Below, in pieces: positions 26,222 to 35,712 of a DNA stretch of 64,000 nt. How positions within the stretch are numbered: position 1 is the stretch's first letter; each line of letters begins with the position of its first letter. The position numbers were made by a program, and so were the translations under genes. The DNA comes from Sporosarcina sp. FSL K6-1508 (GTDB lineage: Bacteria; Bacillota; Bacilli; Bacillales_A; Planococcaceae). The stretch lies in assembly GCF_038007465.1 (NCBI RefSeq), contig NZ_JBBOXF010000001.1, positions 2,863,001 to 2,927,000 of the forward strand, in the 5' to 3' direction. The notes below the pieces were generated by a model. It ran no database searches. It worked only from the letters and a program-made list of their open reading frames with translations, and was not told the DNA's origin.

Positions 26222-27282
26222 TTAGAATAAAAAGTATTTTTTTGAAGCTGTTTATCACATATATCGTCATATTAATTGTGTCGCATTTCGTTTTTGCTGT
26301 CGCTTCATATTTGTTATTTCAGAACAACCTAACTGATATGCACCTAAATTCCGAAAGTTTTAACCAAATGAAATACTTGTTTATATCATCCTCTATTATT
26401 TCGATAACCATTACAGGCTTATTTACCTACTACATTACTAAAAGAATTACTGCTCCACTTCGGGAAATGAATCGGGTTGCCCTTCTAATCGCTAGGGGAC
26501 AATTTAATCAAAGAGTCAACATCGGGACGCGTGACGAGCTTGGGGAATTGGGCGAGACGTTTAATTATATGGCACAGGAGTTGGGCAGCTTAGACCAGAT
26601 GAGAAAGGACTTTGTTGCCAATGTTTCCCACGACTTACGCTCCCCCCTTACCTCGATTCATGGATTTGCTAGGGCGTTTTTGGATGATACAATCCCCAAT
26701 GATCGAAAGCATCATTATTTTACCATCATGAAAGAACAAACTGAGCGAATGATTAAGCTGGTCAATGATCTTCTCGATATGGCTCAAATTGAATCGGGGC
26801 AGTTAGAAATTCGCCCTGTACTCTTTAATTTGTCAGAGTTGGTTCGCCAAGTCATGGCTCGTATGGAAACTGAATTTGTAAATAAAAAACTGAATGTGGA
26901 ATTGATTTCTGAGGAAGTACAAGACATCCACGTATATGCTGATCCGGATCGGATTGATCAAGTAATCGTTAATTTGATACAGAATGCAGTGCAAATTTCC
27001 TCAAATGGTAGTTCCGTAGAAGTTATTTTGAAAAAAGGACAACAAGCGGTGGTTTCTATTCGGGATTATGGGACGGGAATCAGTCAAGAGGATATTCAAT
27101 CCATTTGGGAAAGATTTTATAAAACAGATAGGCCCCGTACTAAAAAGGTGGGTACAGGCATTGGACTGTCTATTGTTAAGCACTTATTAGTCCTTCATCA
27201 AACCGACATTCAAGTGGAAAGCGAAGTAGGAATAGGAACTACTTTTACCTTTACGCTCCCGATTGCTAAGAACAAATCGTAA
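26218..27282 (+). CDS. sensor histidine kinase
   Basis: Membrane kinase partner of the response regulator, starting at GTG within the regulator's end (GTGA overlap). Two membrane helices (about 8-34 and 54-74) flank a very short outside loop of about 20 residues. A HAMP domain follows (76-128), then HisKA with phosphoacceptor His138 in VSHDLRSPL and a HATPase domain (NLIQNAV, GTGIG, GTTFTF). The short loop suggests sensing within the membrane or through a partner protein. Confidence 0.94.
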   Translation: MIRIKSIFLKLFITYIVILIVSHFVFAVASYLLFQNNLTDMHLNSESFNQMKYLFISSSIISITITGLFTYYITKRITAPLREMNRVALLIARGQFNQRVNIGTRDELGELGETFNYMAQELGSLDQMRKDFVANVSHDLRSPLTSIHGFARAFLDDTIPNDRKHHYFTIMKEQTERMIKLVNDLLDMAQIESGQLEIRPVLFNLSELVRQVMARMETEFVNKKLNVELISEEVQDIHVYADPDRIDQVIVNLIQNAVQISSNGSSVEVILKKGQQAVVSIRDYGTGISQEDIQSIWERFYKTDRPRTKKVGTGIGLSIVKHLLVLHQTDIQVESEVGIGTTFTFTLPIAKNKS

Positions 27283-27384
27283 AGACATGAAAAAGGGAAA
27301 CGCTATGTTCATCTTCCGTTCATATTACATTGCTATACTGATTTTACCTACTTAGAGATTTTGAAAAAAAGGGAGGATCTCTCA

Positions 27385-27618
27385 ATGGGAAAATTAAAAT
27401 CAGGACGCAATACAGATAAGAACAAGTCAGGAAGCGGATCGACCAGCAACACACCAAGCTGGGTGAAAATGTTTGGAATCATCGCAATCGTCGTGGTCCT
27501 GCTCGTTGTCATCATAATGCTCATTAGCGGTGGTGATCACGGTCCAGGTCGCCATTTTAAGTCTGATGATACTGGCAGTCAAATGACACCTATAGAAAAT
27601 GAGATGCAGCAATTATGA
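27385..27618 (+). CDS. small single-pass membrane protein
   Basis: ATG 27385 lies behind GGGAGG; the longer frame from 27361 has no ribosome site. The 77-residue product has a Ser/Gly/Lys-rich N-terminus, one membrane helix (FGIIAIVVVLLVVIIMLI) and a short outer tail containing GDHGPGRH. Its end overlaps the next gene by four bases (ATGA). The family is not recognised. The outer His residues and the copper neighbours hint at metal binding, which is speculative. Confidence 0.75.
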   Translation: MGKLKSGRNTDKNKSGSGSTSNTPSWVKMFGIIAIVVVLLVVIIMLISGGDHGPGRHFKSDDTGSQMTPIENEMQQL

Positions 27619-28133
27619 TGATGACACCTCGCCTCCGCAAGTTCGCTCTCACCGTACATGTCACTTCCTCAGTCGGCTGGATCGGCGCGGTCGTTGGCTT
27701 TCTAGTACTCGTTGTCGCCGCTTTGACTACCCAAGATGCTAAGACCGTGCATGCAGCTTGGATCGCGATGGAGTTGATTGGCTGGTTCGCCATCGTCCCT
27801 TTGGCCTTTGTTTCGCTGCTAACCGGACTTGTCATGTCACTAGGTACTAAGTGGGGTTTGTTTCGGCACTATTGGGTCCTTTTTAAACTCCTGTTAACTA
27901 TCATTTCTACCGTCGTCTTGTTGCTGAACATGCAGACAGTGAGTTTCCTAGCAGACGTAGCGGCAGAAACGGGAAGTACCGAACTCCTCGGGATGAGGGG
28001 GGAACTCCTTCACGCCGGAGTCGGTCTGCTGGTGTTGCTTGTGATAACGATACTGTCGGTATACAAACCGCGAGGGATGACCTGGTATGGATTGCGTAAG
28101 CAACAACAACAGCGTAAGATTTCGCGACTGTAG
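27615..28133 (+). CDS. integral membrane protein, DUF2269/CopD-like
   Basis: A 172-residue protein with four hydrophobic segments. Conserved-looking features are HVTSSVGWIGAVVGF in helix one, WIAMELIGW, and a late His in LLHAGVGLLV. This layout resembles predicted four-helix membrane proteins of the DUF2269 or CopD-like group, some of which bind haem or copper through membrane histidines. The codon choice is more GC-rich than its neighbours. It is translationally coupled to the small membrane protein before it. Function is unknown. Confidence 0.7.
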   Translation: MMMTPRLRKFALTVHVTSSVGWIGAVVGFLVLVVAALTTQDAKTVHAAWIAMELIGWFAIVPLAFVSLLTGLVMSLGTKWGLFRHYWVLFKLLLTIISTVVLLLNMQTVSFLADVAAETGSTELLGMRGELLHAGVGLLVLLVITILSVYKPRGMTWYGLRKQQQQRKISRL

Positions 28134-28135
28134 AT

Positions 28136-28210
28136 GCAGCGATGGCGTTCAGTTCAGTATCCGTGGTGTTGAATGCGCTGCGTCTTCAGAAGGTAAATGT
28201 AAGGCATTAA
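28136..28210 (+). pseudogene. copA: 3' fragment of a second copA
   Basis: AAMAFSSVSVVLNALRLQKVN repeats the last part of CopA at 14.9 kb almost exactly at the residue level, shortened here to 20 residues or fewer per block, with its own stop codon. Only about 25 codons survive, joined directly to the end of the preceding gene. Confidence 0.88.
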
Positions 28211-28214
28211 TAAA

Positions 28215-28260
28215 GAAAAGAGCCTATGCTGACTTTTTAAAAGTTAGCATAGGCTCTTTC
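28215..28260 (+). terminator. rho-independent terminator
   Basis: GAAAAGAGCCTATGCT pairs with AGCATAGGCTCTTTC. It follows the copA fragment and may have served the lost copA copy. Confidence 0.85.
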
Positions 28261-28282
28261 TAATTTAACTTTCTCGAAAAGT

Positions 28283-28836
28283 AGGCGTCCAACTTTGCAA
28301 AAAGGCTCTGGAAGCGATTGGTGGTTCCGTGAACGGTTCTGCTGTATTAAAAATAAGGGTTAGCAAAACCGGTAATAATACCTATCTTTCACAGGTTATT
28401 CAGTTGGTAATCGAGGCAGAAAATACAAAGTCAAAAGCGCAAGGTTATGCAGATATTACAGCGAAATGGCTGTTTTATGTTGCAGTAGTGTCTGGAAATA
28501 TTATACTGGCTTATTGGGCAACAACAGGTGATTTTGAGTTTGCGTTGGAACGTATGGTTACCGTTTTGATTATCGCATGCCCTCATGCTTTAGGATTAGC
28601 TGGACCGTTAGAACTTCAAGATCTACTTCCATCGCAGCGAAAAAAGGATGACTAATTCGTAATCGGGTGACTTTTAAGAGTTCCCATAAACTGGACCGAA
28701 TCGTCTTTGATAAAACGGCAAAACTAACGGTAGGAAACTTTGGAGTAACAGATGTTTATCCAGTTGAAAATGTAGAGGTGGTGATTGAATGATTGCACTA
28801 GCGGATACCATCAGAGAATCATCTTATGAATGGAGG
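28283..28836 (+). pseudogene. copB: fragmented second copB
   Basis: The order follows CopB: KALEAIGGSVNGSA, then TGNNTYLSQVIQLV, AKWLFY, LERMVTVLIIACPHALGLA with an intact CPH motif, then after a frame change DRIVFDKTAKLT (family DKTGTLT) and finally MIALADTIRES. The N-terminus, actuator front and most of the nucleotide domain are missing, and stops interrupt it. It is a deletion-riddled paralogue of the gene at 3.0-5.0 kb. Confidence 0.9.
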
Positions 28837-28845
28837 ATATGAATA

Positions 28846-30433
28846 ATGGGAAATAAAAAATTCACAATATTTCTAATTAACTTTAATTGCAGCTCTTGTT
28901 TTATCGGCTTGTGCTGGAAATAATGAAAATAAAACAGCCCCCAATAATAACGCCGATACGAAGAATGAAGCAAATAAAAATATGGATATGAGTAAAGAAG
29001 GCTCAAATTCCATGGAAGGAATGGATCATTCCAAGATGGATATGGAAGGAATGGATCAATCCAAGATGGATAAAGACACGATGGAGGGGCATATGAGCCA
29101 CGACAAGGTGGTGAGTTTAAATAACTCAACAGGGGAAAATGAATTGAAAATGCCTCCCGTGCTTAAAAGCGATAATAAAAAAGAAGTTGTATATACTGTT
29201 CGAGCCCAAAAAGGAGAGACTGAAATATTCGATGGTACTAAAACGAAAACGTATGGTTACAACGGGGCATTTTTAGGACCGGTGCTTCGTTTTAGTAAAG
29301 GTGATACGGTGAAAATTAGATTGATAAATGAGCTGGATGAGGTGACAACTTTTCATTGGCACGGGCTGGAAGTACCGGGGAAAGCAGATGGTGGACCACA
29401 TACTGTTCTAAAACCGGAAGAAGAAGAGTTGATCGAATTTAAAGTTTCACAAGAGGCATCAACATTATGGTTTCATCCCCATCCAAAAGGAAACACCGCT
29501 GAACAGGTATACAATGGACTTGCAGGATTGATTTATATCGAAGATGACAATTCAAAGAGTCTCGGATTACCAAATGAATATGGGAAGAATGATATTCCCT
29601 TGATTTTCCAAGATAAAACATTTGATGATGAGAAACAATTGAATTACAGTGCGGCAATGAATGAAGACGGAACAATCGGTGATACGTTATTGATCAATGG
29701 GACGTTGAATCCGAAACTGACTGTAAAGAAAGAAAAGGTTCGTCTTCGTCTATTAAATGGGTCCAATGCGAGGAATTACACATTTAAATTGAATACAGGG
29801 GATTCCTTTGTGCAAGTTGCAACGGATGGAGGTTTCTTGAATAAACCAGTGACACTGAAAGAACTTTCACTGACCCCATCTGAACGGGCGGAAATAATTG
29901 TTGATTTTTCACAGCTTAATACAGAAAAAGGCTTGGCGTTAATAAATGAGAATGAATCGATCCTTTTACCATTTGAGGTTTCTGATCAAAGCGGAGAGGA
30001 CAGCACCCTTCCAGGAGAGATGAATAATTTTTCAATAACAGAAGAAGAGATGAACTTGCCGGTTACAAAGAAGGCGGAGTTTTTTGGAATGATGGACAAA
30101 GTAACGATAAACGGAAAGAAATTTGATGCGGAAAGAATTGATTTCACACAAAAGCAAGGGGTCACTGAAGTTTGGGAAATTTACAATAAACCGGACGCTA
30201 TGGGAGGAATGATTCACCCAGTCCACATTCACGGAACTCAATTTAAAATAATCTCAAGAAATGGGGAAGAGCCACCGGAAAATGAGCGGGGTTGGAAGGA
30301 CAGTATCTCCGTAAAACCGGATGAGAGAGTAAAAATTGCTATACAATTTAAGCATAAGGGCGTGTATATGATCCATTGCCATATTCTTGAACATGAAGAC
30401 AACGGCATGATGGCTCAGATAAAGGTGGAATAA
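28846..30433 (+). pseudogene. multicopper oxidase, frameshifted in the signal peptide
   Basis: From ATG 28846 behind GGAGG the frame reads MGNKKFTIFL and then hits a stop, while the second frame gives LIAALVLSACAGNN with a lipobox and continues open to 30433. One extra A near 28875 would explain the shift. The body is a complete multicopper oxidase with Met/His-rich DHSKMDMEGMDQSKM linker, HWHG, WFHPHP, HPVHIHG and HCHILEHEDNGMM copper sites. Translation from an internal ATG (28982) would give a 483-residue protein lacking export. The paralogue at 31.4 kb is intact. A sequencing error cannot be excluded. Confidence 0.8.
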
Positions 30434-30487
30434 ACTTCAATCCAAAAATATGTGATGGTCCAATATAACACTAAATATGCAAAAAAT

Positions 30488-30538
30488 AAATATTAAAATA
30501 GCCAGTGTGTTAGTTCGCACTGGCTATTTTAATATTTG
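30488..30538 (+). terminator. terminator after the first multicopper oxidase
   Basis: AATATTAAAATAGCCAGTG pairs with CACTGGCTATTTTAATATT around a short loop. A shorter version follows the second oxidase. Confidence 0.88.
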
Positions 30539-30592
30539 CTAAAACGAATACTGATCACTTAATTAATAACTTAAGAAAGGAGACGGGAAGCT

Positions 30593-30694
30593 GTGTTAGA
30601 CTCAACCAAAGAAATTAAGAAAATCACTCACGGAACCCCATCTAAAATTGCACTTGACATTCCTTTTATCGAAAATCGAATAAAATTCATGTAA
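30593..30694 (+). CDS. 33-residue ORF of unknown function
   Basis: GTG start behind AAAGGAGACGGG opens a short frame containing THGTPSKIALDIPFIENR. No family recognised. The end overlaps the converging cupredoxin gene by eight bases. It may be the start of a gene lost when the cupredoxin block was duplicated. Confidence 0.3.
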   Translation: MLDSTKEIKKITHGTPSKIALDIPFIENRIKFM

Positions 30695-31076
30695 CAATAA
30701 GTATTGACTTCATATCGGCATGTCCAGCACCACAGGGAAGATTACAATAAATTGTATATTCACCTGGTTCGGTAGGTGTGAAAGTTGTCTCTCCATCGCC
30801 TTTAATGTCAACATCAAGACCAGCGATAGTAATCCCGTGCATTCCTTCTTCGTTTGCAAATATTACTTTAATCTCTTCTCCAGCCTTGACAGTGTATTCT
30901 TCCTGATTAAATTCAAAGTTTACTGCTGTAATATTTATTTCATTACTAGCGGTTGATCCTTCCGTAGAGCCGGTATTATCTACCTGCCCCGTTTCGTCAC
31001 TTGTATCTTTTCCGCCACAAGCAGCAAGAACAAACAAAACACTTAATAAAACTGTTGCCAATAACCATCTTTTCAA
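30687..31076 (-). CDS. CuA-type cupredoxin lipoprotein, second copy
   Basis: Paralogue of the 24.9 kb gene, 129 residues, with lipobox LAAC (Cys20) and CuA ligand pattern His80, Cys111-x3-Cys115, His119 and Met122. Differences are concentrated in the linker after the lipobox, which is six residues longer. The promoter region is also duplicated. It lies between the two multicopper oxidase genes, which supports a role in periplasm-like copper handling or electron transfer to those enzymes. Confidence 0.87.
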   Translation of the reverse strand: MKRWLLATVLLSVLFVLAACGGKDTSDETGQVDNTGSTEGSTASNEINITAVNFEFNQEEYTVKAGEEIKVIFANEEGMHGITIAGLDVDIKGDGETTFTPTEPGEYTIYCNLPCGAGHADMKSILIVT

Positions 31077-31423
31077 AATGAATACCTCCTATTTGTTTGG
31101 GGATTTATTTCCTTGTATCCCTCTTATACATAATGATATCTATCATATATCCATTTTCCATGGAGAAGATAAGACAAAATTATGAACGATTATTATTGGG
31201 CAGTAAATCTTACCTTCATTCAATATTGCATCAGATGAAACAAAGTGCCCTTTATACCCCAAGTATTTAAGGGCTTAATCTGCCTTTTAGCGTTCCCATA
31301 AAATATGCAAAATCTATGCATTTATTATGACGATTTTCATACACACCCTTAATCTGCATACTTTTTTCATATTCTTTTGTTACACTACAAAAGAAATAAT
31401 CAAGAGAAGAGGGGAAATAAGTA
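31077..31423. other. divergent intergenic region of cupredoxin 2 and multicopper oxidase 2
   Basis: The first 120 bases (with the TTTGTTTGGGG stretch and CTTATACATAATGATA) repeat the upstream region of the first cupredoxin gene at 25.32-25.44 kb. A hairpin (GCCCTTTA...TAAGGGC) lies near 31.25 kb. The oxidase ribosome site AGAGGGGAAATA lies at the far end. Confidence 0.6.
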
Positions 31424-32935
31424 ATGGGAATAAAAATTAAGATTACCGCGTTGGCGATTAGTATATTGGTTATCAGCGGTTGTAGTAATGCTAATTCACA
31501 ACCAGATGAGGAAATGGATCATTCCATGATGAATGATGAAGAGATGGATCATTCAATGATGGATATGGATGACGACATGATGGAAAATGAGCATATGAGT
31601 CATGATGAGGTTGTAAGTTTAAACGACTCAACAGGGGAAAATGAATTAAAAATCCCTTCCATGCTTGAACGTGATAATAAGGAAGAAGTCGCATACACTG
31701 TTAGAGCACAAAAAGGGAAAACTGAAATATTTGATGGTATTGAAACAAATACGTATGGCTACAATGGGACGTTTTTAGGACCGATGCTTCGTTTGGATAA
31801 AGGTGATACAGTTAAAATTAGAACGATAAATGAGCTCGATGAGAATACAACATTTCATTGGCATGGACTGGAAGTAGCGGCAGATGTAGATGGTGGGCCG
31901 CATGATGTGATTAAACCGGGAGAAGAAAAGATCATTGAATTTAAAGTGGAACAAGAAGCGGCAACACTATGGTTCCATCCCCATCCAGAAGGGAAAACCG
32001 CTGAACAGGTATATAACGGTCTTGCAGGATTGATTTATATCGAAGATGATAATTCGACAAGTCTTGGATTACCAAATGATTATGGGAAGAATGATATTCC
32101 GTTGATTTTTCAAGATAAAACATTTGATGATAAGAAACAATTGAATTACAGCACCGCAATGAATGATGACGGAACAATCGGGGATACGTTATTAATCAAT
32201 GGAACACTCAATCCCAAGTTGACTGTAAACAAAGAGAAAGTACGTCTCCGTTTATTAAATGGATCGAATGCGAGGAATTTCACATTTAAATTGAATACAG
32301 AGGATTCCTTTGTTCAAATCGCAACGGATGGTGGTTTCTTGAATGAACCGGTTACTTTAAATGAAGTAACACTTACGCCTTCAGAAAGAGCGGAAATTAT
32401 TGTTGACTTTTCACAGCTTAATACAGTAAATGGCTTGGCGCTAGTAAATGAGGATGGATCTATCCTTTTACCATTTGAGGTTTCTGATCAAGGCGAAGTG
32501 ATTAGTGGAATTCCGGAAAAGTTGAATGATTTTGCATTGACGGAAGAAGAGAAGAATTTGCCAGTCACAAAGAAAGTGGAACTGTTTGGGATGATGGATC
32601 AGGTAACGATAAATGGAAAGAAATTTGATCCGGAAAGAATTGACTTCACACAACAGCAAGGGGTCACGGAAGTATGGGAAATTTACAATAAACCGGACGA
32701 GATGGGCGGAATGAACCATCCGTTCCACATTCACGGAACGCAATTTAAAATAATCTCAAGAGACGGGAAAGAGCCACCGGAAAATGAACGAGGTTGGAAA
32801 GACAGTATATCCATACAGCCGGATGAGAGAGTGAAAATCGCAATACAGTTTAAGCATAAGGGCGTGTATATGTTCCATTGTCATATTCTTGAACATGAGG
32901 ACAATGGCATGATGGGACAGGTAAAGGTGGAATAA
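31424..32935 (+). CDS. multicopper oxidase lipoprotein
   Basis: Intact 503-residue three-domain multicopper oxidase, probably a cuprous oxidase that detoxifies Cu(I) outside the membrane. Lipobox ISGC gives lipidated Cys20. The next 40 residues are Met/His/Asp-rich with repeated DHSMM units, a likely copper-binding tail. Copper ligands appear in HWHG (type 2/3), WFHPHP, HPFHIHG and HCHILEHEDNGMM (type 1, with axial Met). About 80-90 percent of residues match the frameshifted copy upstream by eye. A terminator follows. Confidence 0.93.
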   Translation: MGIKIKITALAISILVISGCSNANSQPDEEMDHSMMNDEEMDHSMMDMDDDMMENEHMSHDEVVSLNDSTGENELKIPSMLERDNKEEVAYTVRAQKGKTEIFDGIETNTYGYNGTFLGPMLRLDKGDTVKIRTINELDENTTFHWHGLEVAADVDGGPHDVIKPGEEKIIEFKVEQEAATLWFHPHPEGKTAEQVYNGLAGLIYIEDDNSTSLGLPNDYGKNDIPLIFQDKTFDDKKQLNYSTAMNDDGTIGDTLLINGTLNPKLTVNKEKVRLRLLNGSNARNFTFKLNTEDSFVQIATDGGFLNEPVTLNEVTLTPSERAEIIVDFSQLNTVNGLALVNEDGSILLPFEVSDQGEVISGIPEKLNDFALTEEEKNLPVTKKVELFGMMDQVTINGKKFDPERIDFTQQQGVTEVWEIYNKPDEMGGMNHPFHIHGTQFKIISRDGKEPPENERGWKDSISIQPDERVKIAIQFKHKGVYMFHCHILEHEDNGMMGQVKVE

Positions 32936-33009
32936 ACTCAATCCAATAATGTGTGGAAGTCCGTAAAATTAACGCCAAAGCATGTAGAAAAAGGACGTAA
33001 TTCATTATT

Positions 33010-33048
33010 AAAACAGCCAGTGTGTATTAGCTCACACTGGCTGTTTTT
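33010..33048 (+). terminator. terminator after the second multicopper oxidase
   Basis: AAAACAGCCAGTGTG pairs with CACACTGGCTGTTTTT. Related in sequence to the hairpin after the first oxidase, so the terminator was duplicated with the gene. Confidence 0.9.
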
Positions 33049-33117
33049 AAATTTGCATTAATAATAAAATAAAAAGGTCAGTGTTTTCATTGTTCTTTAA
33101 TAAAGGTGAGTTACATA

Positions 33118-34200
33118 ATGTTTCCAACACTCAATAAAGACAATAAGAAAGATAAGAAGGAAAAGGCTCTACTACTAATTTTACTATATATAGCAACTAT
33201 TCTATTTGTTATTTGGTTGCTCATAGTCTTATTTCTAACATTCTTTTTTTCGCGTGAAGAAATTAAAGAAAATTCTTTGCTGGATAAACTGTATTTTATA
33301 TCCGATTTCAAAATGGATACGTTGAAGGGCTCGTCAGGTATACCTAATCCGTTTGGTAAAATAAACGATTCTTCAGACGGAACATTCAATGGAATAGATA
33401 AGCCGAAAATTCGTTTGGATCAACCAGATAGAGATGAATTCAAACCTGCTATGAAAGACCTTTTAAAAGATAGAAGCTTTGACAGGGAGAGTTTCGATGC
33501 GATTTTTGAAAACATGAAATCACCCAAAATAATCCCGAAAGATTCATTGCACTCTACTTTTGGCAAGGATGTCATTTATATTTATCACTCCCATAGTAGG
33601 GAATCTTTTTTACCGTATTTTAAAGAAACTGATAAACCGGAGGATGCTTACCACTCGAAAGCGAATATTACGTTAGTAGGTGAAATGCTTGGAAAAGCTT
33701 TGGAAAAAAGAGGAGTAGGGACGAAAGTGGATTCAACTGATATTGTACAAGAATTAAGTTTGAGAGGGTTAGACTTTAATAGTTCTTACAAGGTATCGGG
33801 GGAACGAGTACGGTCTGCACGTGCAGAAAACAAAGACTTGGAAGTTTTCTTGGATATACATCGCGATTCATTGCGTAAAGATTCTACCACTAAAGAAATG
33901 AATGGAGAAAATTTTGCACGTCTGTTATTTGTTGTTGGTACTGGGCATGAAAATTATGCAAGCAATCTTTCGTTTACAGAAGGCTTGGATAAACTTCTTG
34001 CTACTCAGTATCCGGGGTTGTCAAAAGGAATACTTAAAAAAGATAGCAGTCAAGGGAACGGAGTTTATAATCAAGATGTATCTCCAAGCTCAGTTATTGT
34101 AGAAATTGGTGGTGTCGATAATACGTTAGAAGAACTTAATCGGACTACAGAAGCATTAGCTAGTGTACTTAGTGACTATTACTGGCACAGAGAAAAGTAA
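33118..34200 (+). CDS. spoIIP: stage II sporulation protein P
   Basis: SpoIIP is the amidase/endopeptidase that works with SpoIID and SpoIIM to thin septal peptidoglycan during engulfment. ATG 33118 lies behind AAAGGTGAG; the GTG at 33106 overlaps that site. One N-terminal membrane helix (about 18-45) precedes the catalytic domain with IYHSHSRESFLP, DIHRDSLRKDS, GTGHENY and the Glu of VIVEIGGVDNT, the expected zinc and catalytic regions. Length (360 residues) is normal. In Bacillus spoIIP is usually next to lepA; here lepA is 14.7 kb away beyond the accessory region. Confidence 0.92.
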   Translation: MFPTLNKDNKKDKKEKALLLILLYIATILFVIWLLIVLFLTFFFSREEIKENSLLDKLYFISDFKMDTLKGSSGIPNPFGKINDSSDGTFNGIDKPKIRLDQPDRDEFKPAMKDLLKDRSFDRESFDAIFENMKSPKIIPKDSLHSTFGKDVIYIYHSHSRESFLPYFKETDKPEDAYHSKANITLVGEMLGKALEKRGVGTKVDSTDIVQELSLRGLDFNSSYKVSGERVRSARAENKDLEVFLDIHRDSLRKDSTTKEMNGENFARLLFVVGTGHENYASNLSFTEGLDKLLATQYPGLSKGILKKDSSQGNGVYNQDVSPSSVIVEIGGVDNTLEELNRTTEALASVLSDYYWHREK

Positions 34201-34327
34201 TCATTTTTTTGGGAGTCCAACACATAAAGAAAAATAAGGACTTTTTAAGGAGTTTCTTATTTTTAGTTTTAAAACGACTTTTAAGGGGAAAATACCACTG
34301 ATTGCAAATATGACAGGAGGTAAGTAA

Positions 34328-34654
34328 ATGAATAAGAAATACGAAGAATGCCTAAAAGCATGTTTAGAATGTCTAGAGGCATGTAACACCTGTTTCGACG
34401 CATGTTTAAAAGAGGAAGATTTGAAAATGATGGCCGATTGTATCCGTTTGGACCGTGAATGTGCAGATATATGTGCCTTTACAGCGCAAGCTATAACGCG
34501 AAATAGTCCATTTATAAACGAAATTTTAGCCCTCTGTGCAGAAATTTGCGAACGTTGCGCAGAAGAGTGTGCTAAACATGATCACGGTCATTGCCAACGC
34601 TGTGCTGAATCTTGCCGAAGGTGTGCAGAGGCATGCCGACAAATGGTAGCTTAA
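34328..34654 (+). CDS. Csp-like four-helix copper storage protein (DUF326)
   Basis: A 108-residue protein with 18 cysteines spaced every three or four residues along four helices (KACLECLEACNTCFDAC, CAEICERCAEEC, CQRCAESCRRCAEAC). This pattern defines the Csp/DUF326 family, whose four-helix bundles hold many Cu(I) ions in a cysteine-lined core. There is no signal peptide, so it is a cytosolic Csp3-like store. His residues cluster at 84-88 near one end of the bundle. ATG behind ACAGGAGGT. The gene strengthens the copper-detoxification reading of this block. Confidence 0.93.
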   Translation: MNKKYEECLKACLECLEACNTCFDACLKEEDLKMMADCIRLDRECADICAFTAQAITRNSPFINEILALCAEICERCAEECAKHDHGHCQRCAESCRRCAEACRQMVA

Positions 34655-34907
34655 TCGATATGCAGAAAATGTAACCAGCGATGGAGCTATTTCAAGAAGT
34701 TGAAAATATTTCTAGGAATAGCTTTTTTCTATTTATGGATTAGCCAGGATGTATTGCAGGTTTACATCTTGATAATGAACAGACTAATTCATGAGTAGTA
34801 AAAAACGGATTTGATATGTTAATCAATACTATTGATTGGTTTTATATGAATACCTGGCAGACCAATTTTATTAATAAAGTTTAAAAAATCAGAGGAGTGT
34901 AAATCAA

Positions 34908-35471
34908 ATGAAAAAGCAATTACTTTTTTTAGGCGCTGCAATAATTATTGGTCTAAGTGGATGTGGAAATAATACGAGCAACGAGAAAAGTCCAAATAAC
35001 ACTAATGAAACCAAAAAGGAAGACATGAAGATGGAGATGAACCATTCTGGCTCAGGTGAAGTCCCTGAAAATTTGAAAGAGGCGAAAAATCCAACCTATA
35101 AAGTCGGAAGCGAAGCAATTATTAAATCGGATCATATGGAAGGGATGAACGGTGCTGTGGCAACAATCGTGGGTGCTTATGATACTACAGCTTACGCTAT
35201 ATCGTATACCCCGGTAACTGGCGGAGAAAGAGTCACAAATCATAAATGGGTTATCCAAGAAGAGATTAAAGATGCTGGTGACAAAACTTTAGAAAAAGGA
35301 ACTGAAGTTACCATAGAGGCAGACCATATGGAAGGGATGAAAGGGGCAAAAGCGGAAATTGATTCAGCCGAAAAAACTACTGTATATATGGTTGACTACA
35401 CTCCTACTACTGGCGGGGAAAAAGTTATGAATCATGAATGGGTAACGGAAAGTGAACTTTCTGCTAAATAA
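34908..35471 (+). CDS. ydhK: YdhK-like lipoprotein with two DUF1541 repeats
   Basis: Lipoprotein of 187 residues with lipobox LSGC (Cys20). A short Met/His-rich stretch (KMEMNHSG) is followed by two homologous repeats, each with SDHMEGM-type (HMEGMNGA, HMEGMKGA) and YTP.TGGE motifs followed by NHKWV or NHEWV. This is the YdhK/DUF1541 architecture, common near copper genes in Bacillales. Metal binding by the HMEGM segments is likely but unproven. GAGGAG precedes the ATG. Confidence 0.9.
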   Translation: MKKQLLFLGAAIIIGLSGCGNNTSNEKSPNNTNETKKEDMKMEMNHSGSGEVPENLKEAKNPTYKVGSEAIIKSDHMEGMNGAVATIVGAYDTTAYAISYTPVTGGERVTNHKWVIQEEIKDAGDKTLEKGTEVTIEADHMEGMKGAKAEIDSAEKTTVYMVDYTPTTGGEKVMNHEWVTESELSAK

Positions 35472-35667
35472 AGATTGAACAAAGATGCATTAAAAAATCG
35501 AGAAATCTTTTTCAAATACCTGCTCACATAAGAAGTATACCCTTTTGGTGATGTCAAATCTGTAAAAGGGTAAATTAAAATGGACCTTCCATTATCAGTA
35601 ACACATTAACTTCAGAAATACTAAATTTGAATTACCAAGCCAAATAATGTCAAAATAGAACACGAAT

Positions 35668-35698
35668 TAGCATCCCTCTTAGGTGGTGCTATTTTTTT
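35668..35698 (+). terminator. hairpin with T run upstream of merR
   Basis: TAGCATCCCTC and GTGGTGCTA form an imperfect stem followed by TTTTTTT. It could end the copper block or be what remains of a leader attenuator. Confidence 0.6.
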
Positions 35699-35712
35699 GG
35701 GGAAGCTATTTA

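Noticed and set aside
35640..35700. Possible T-box or other riboswitch before merR
   Set aside because: The AGGTGGTGCTA stretch and T run resemble an antiterminator end, but no specifier domain or full conserved box is visible and the neighbouring gene is mercury-controlled.
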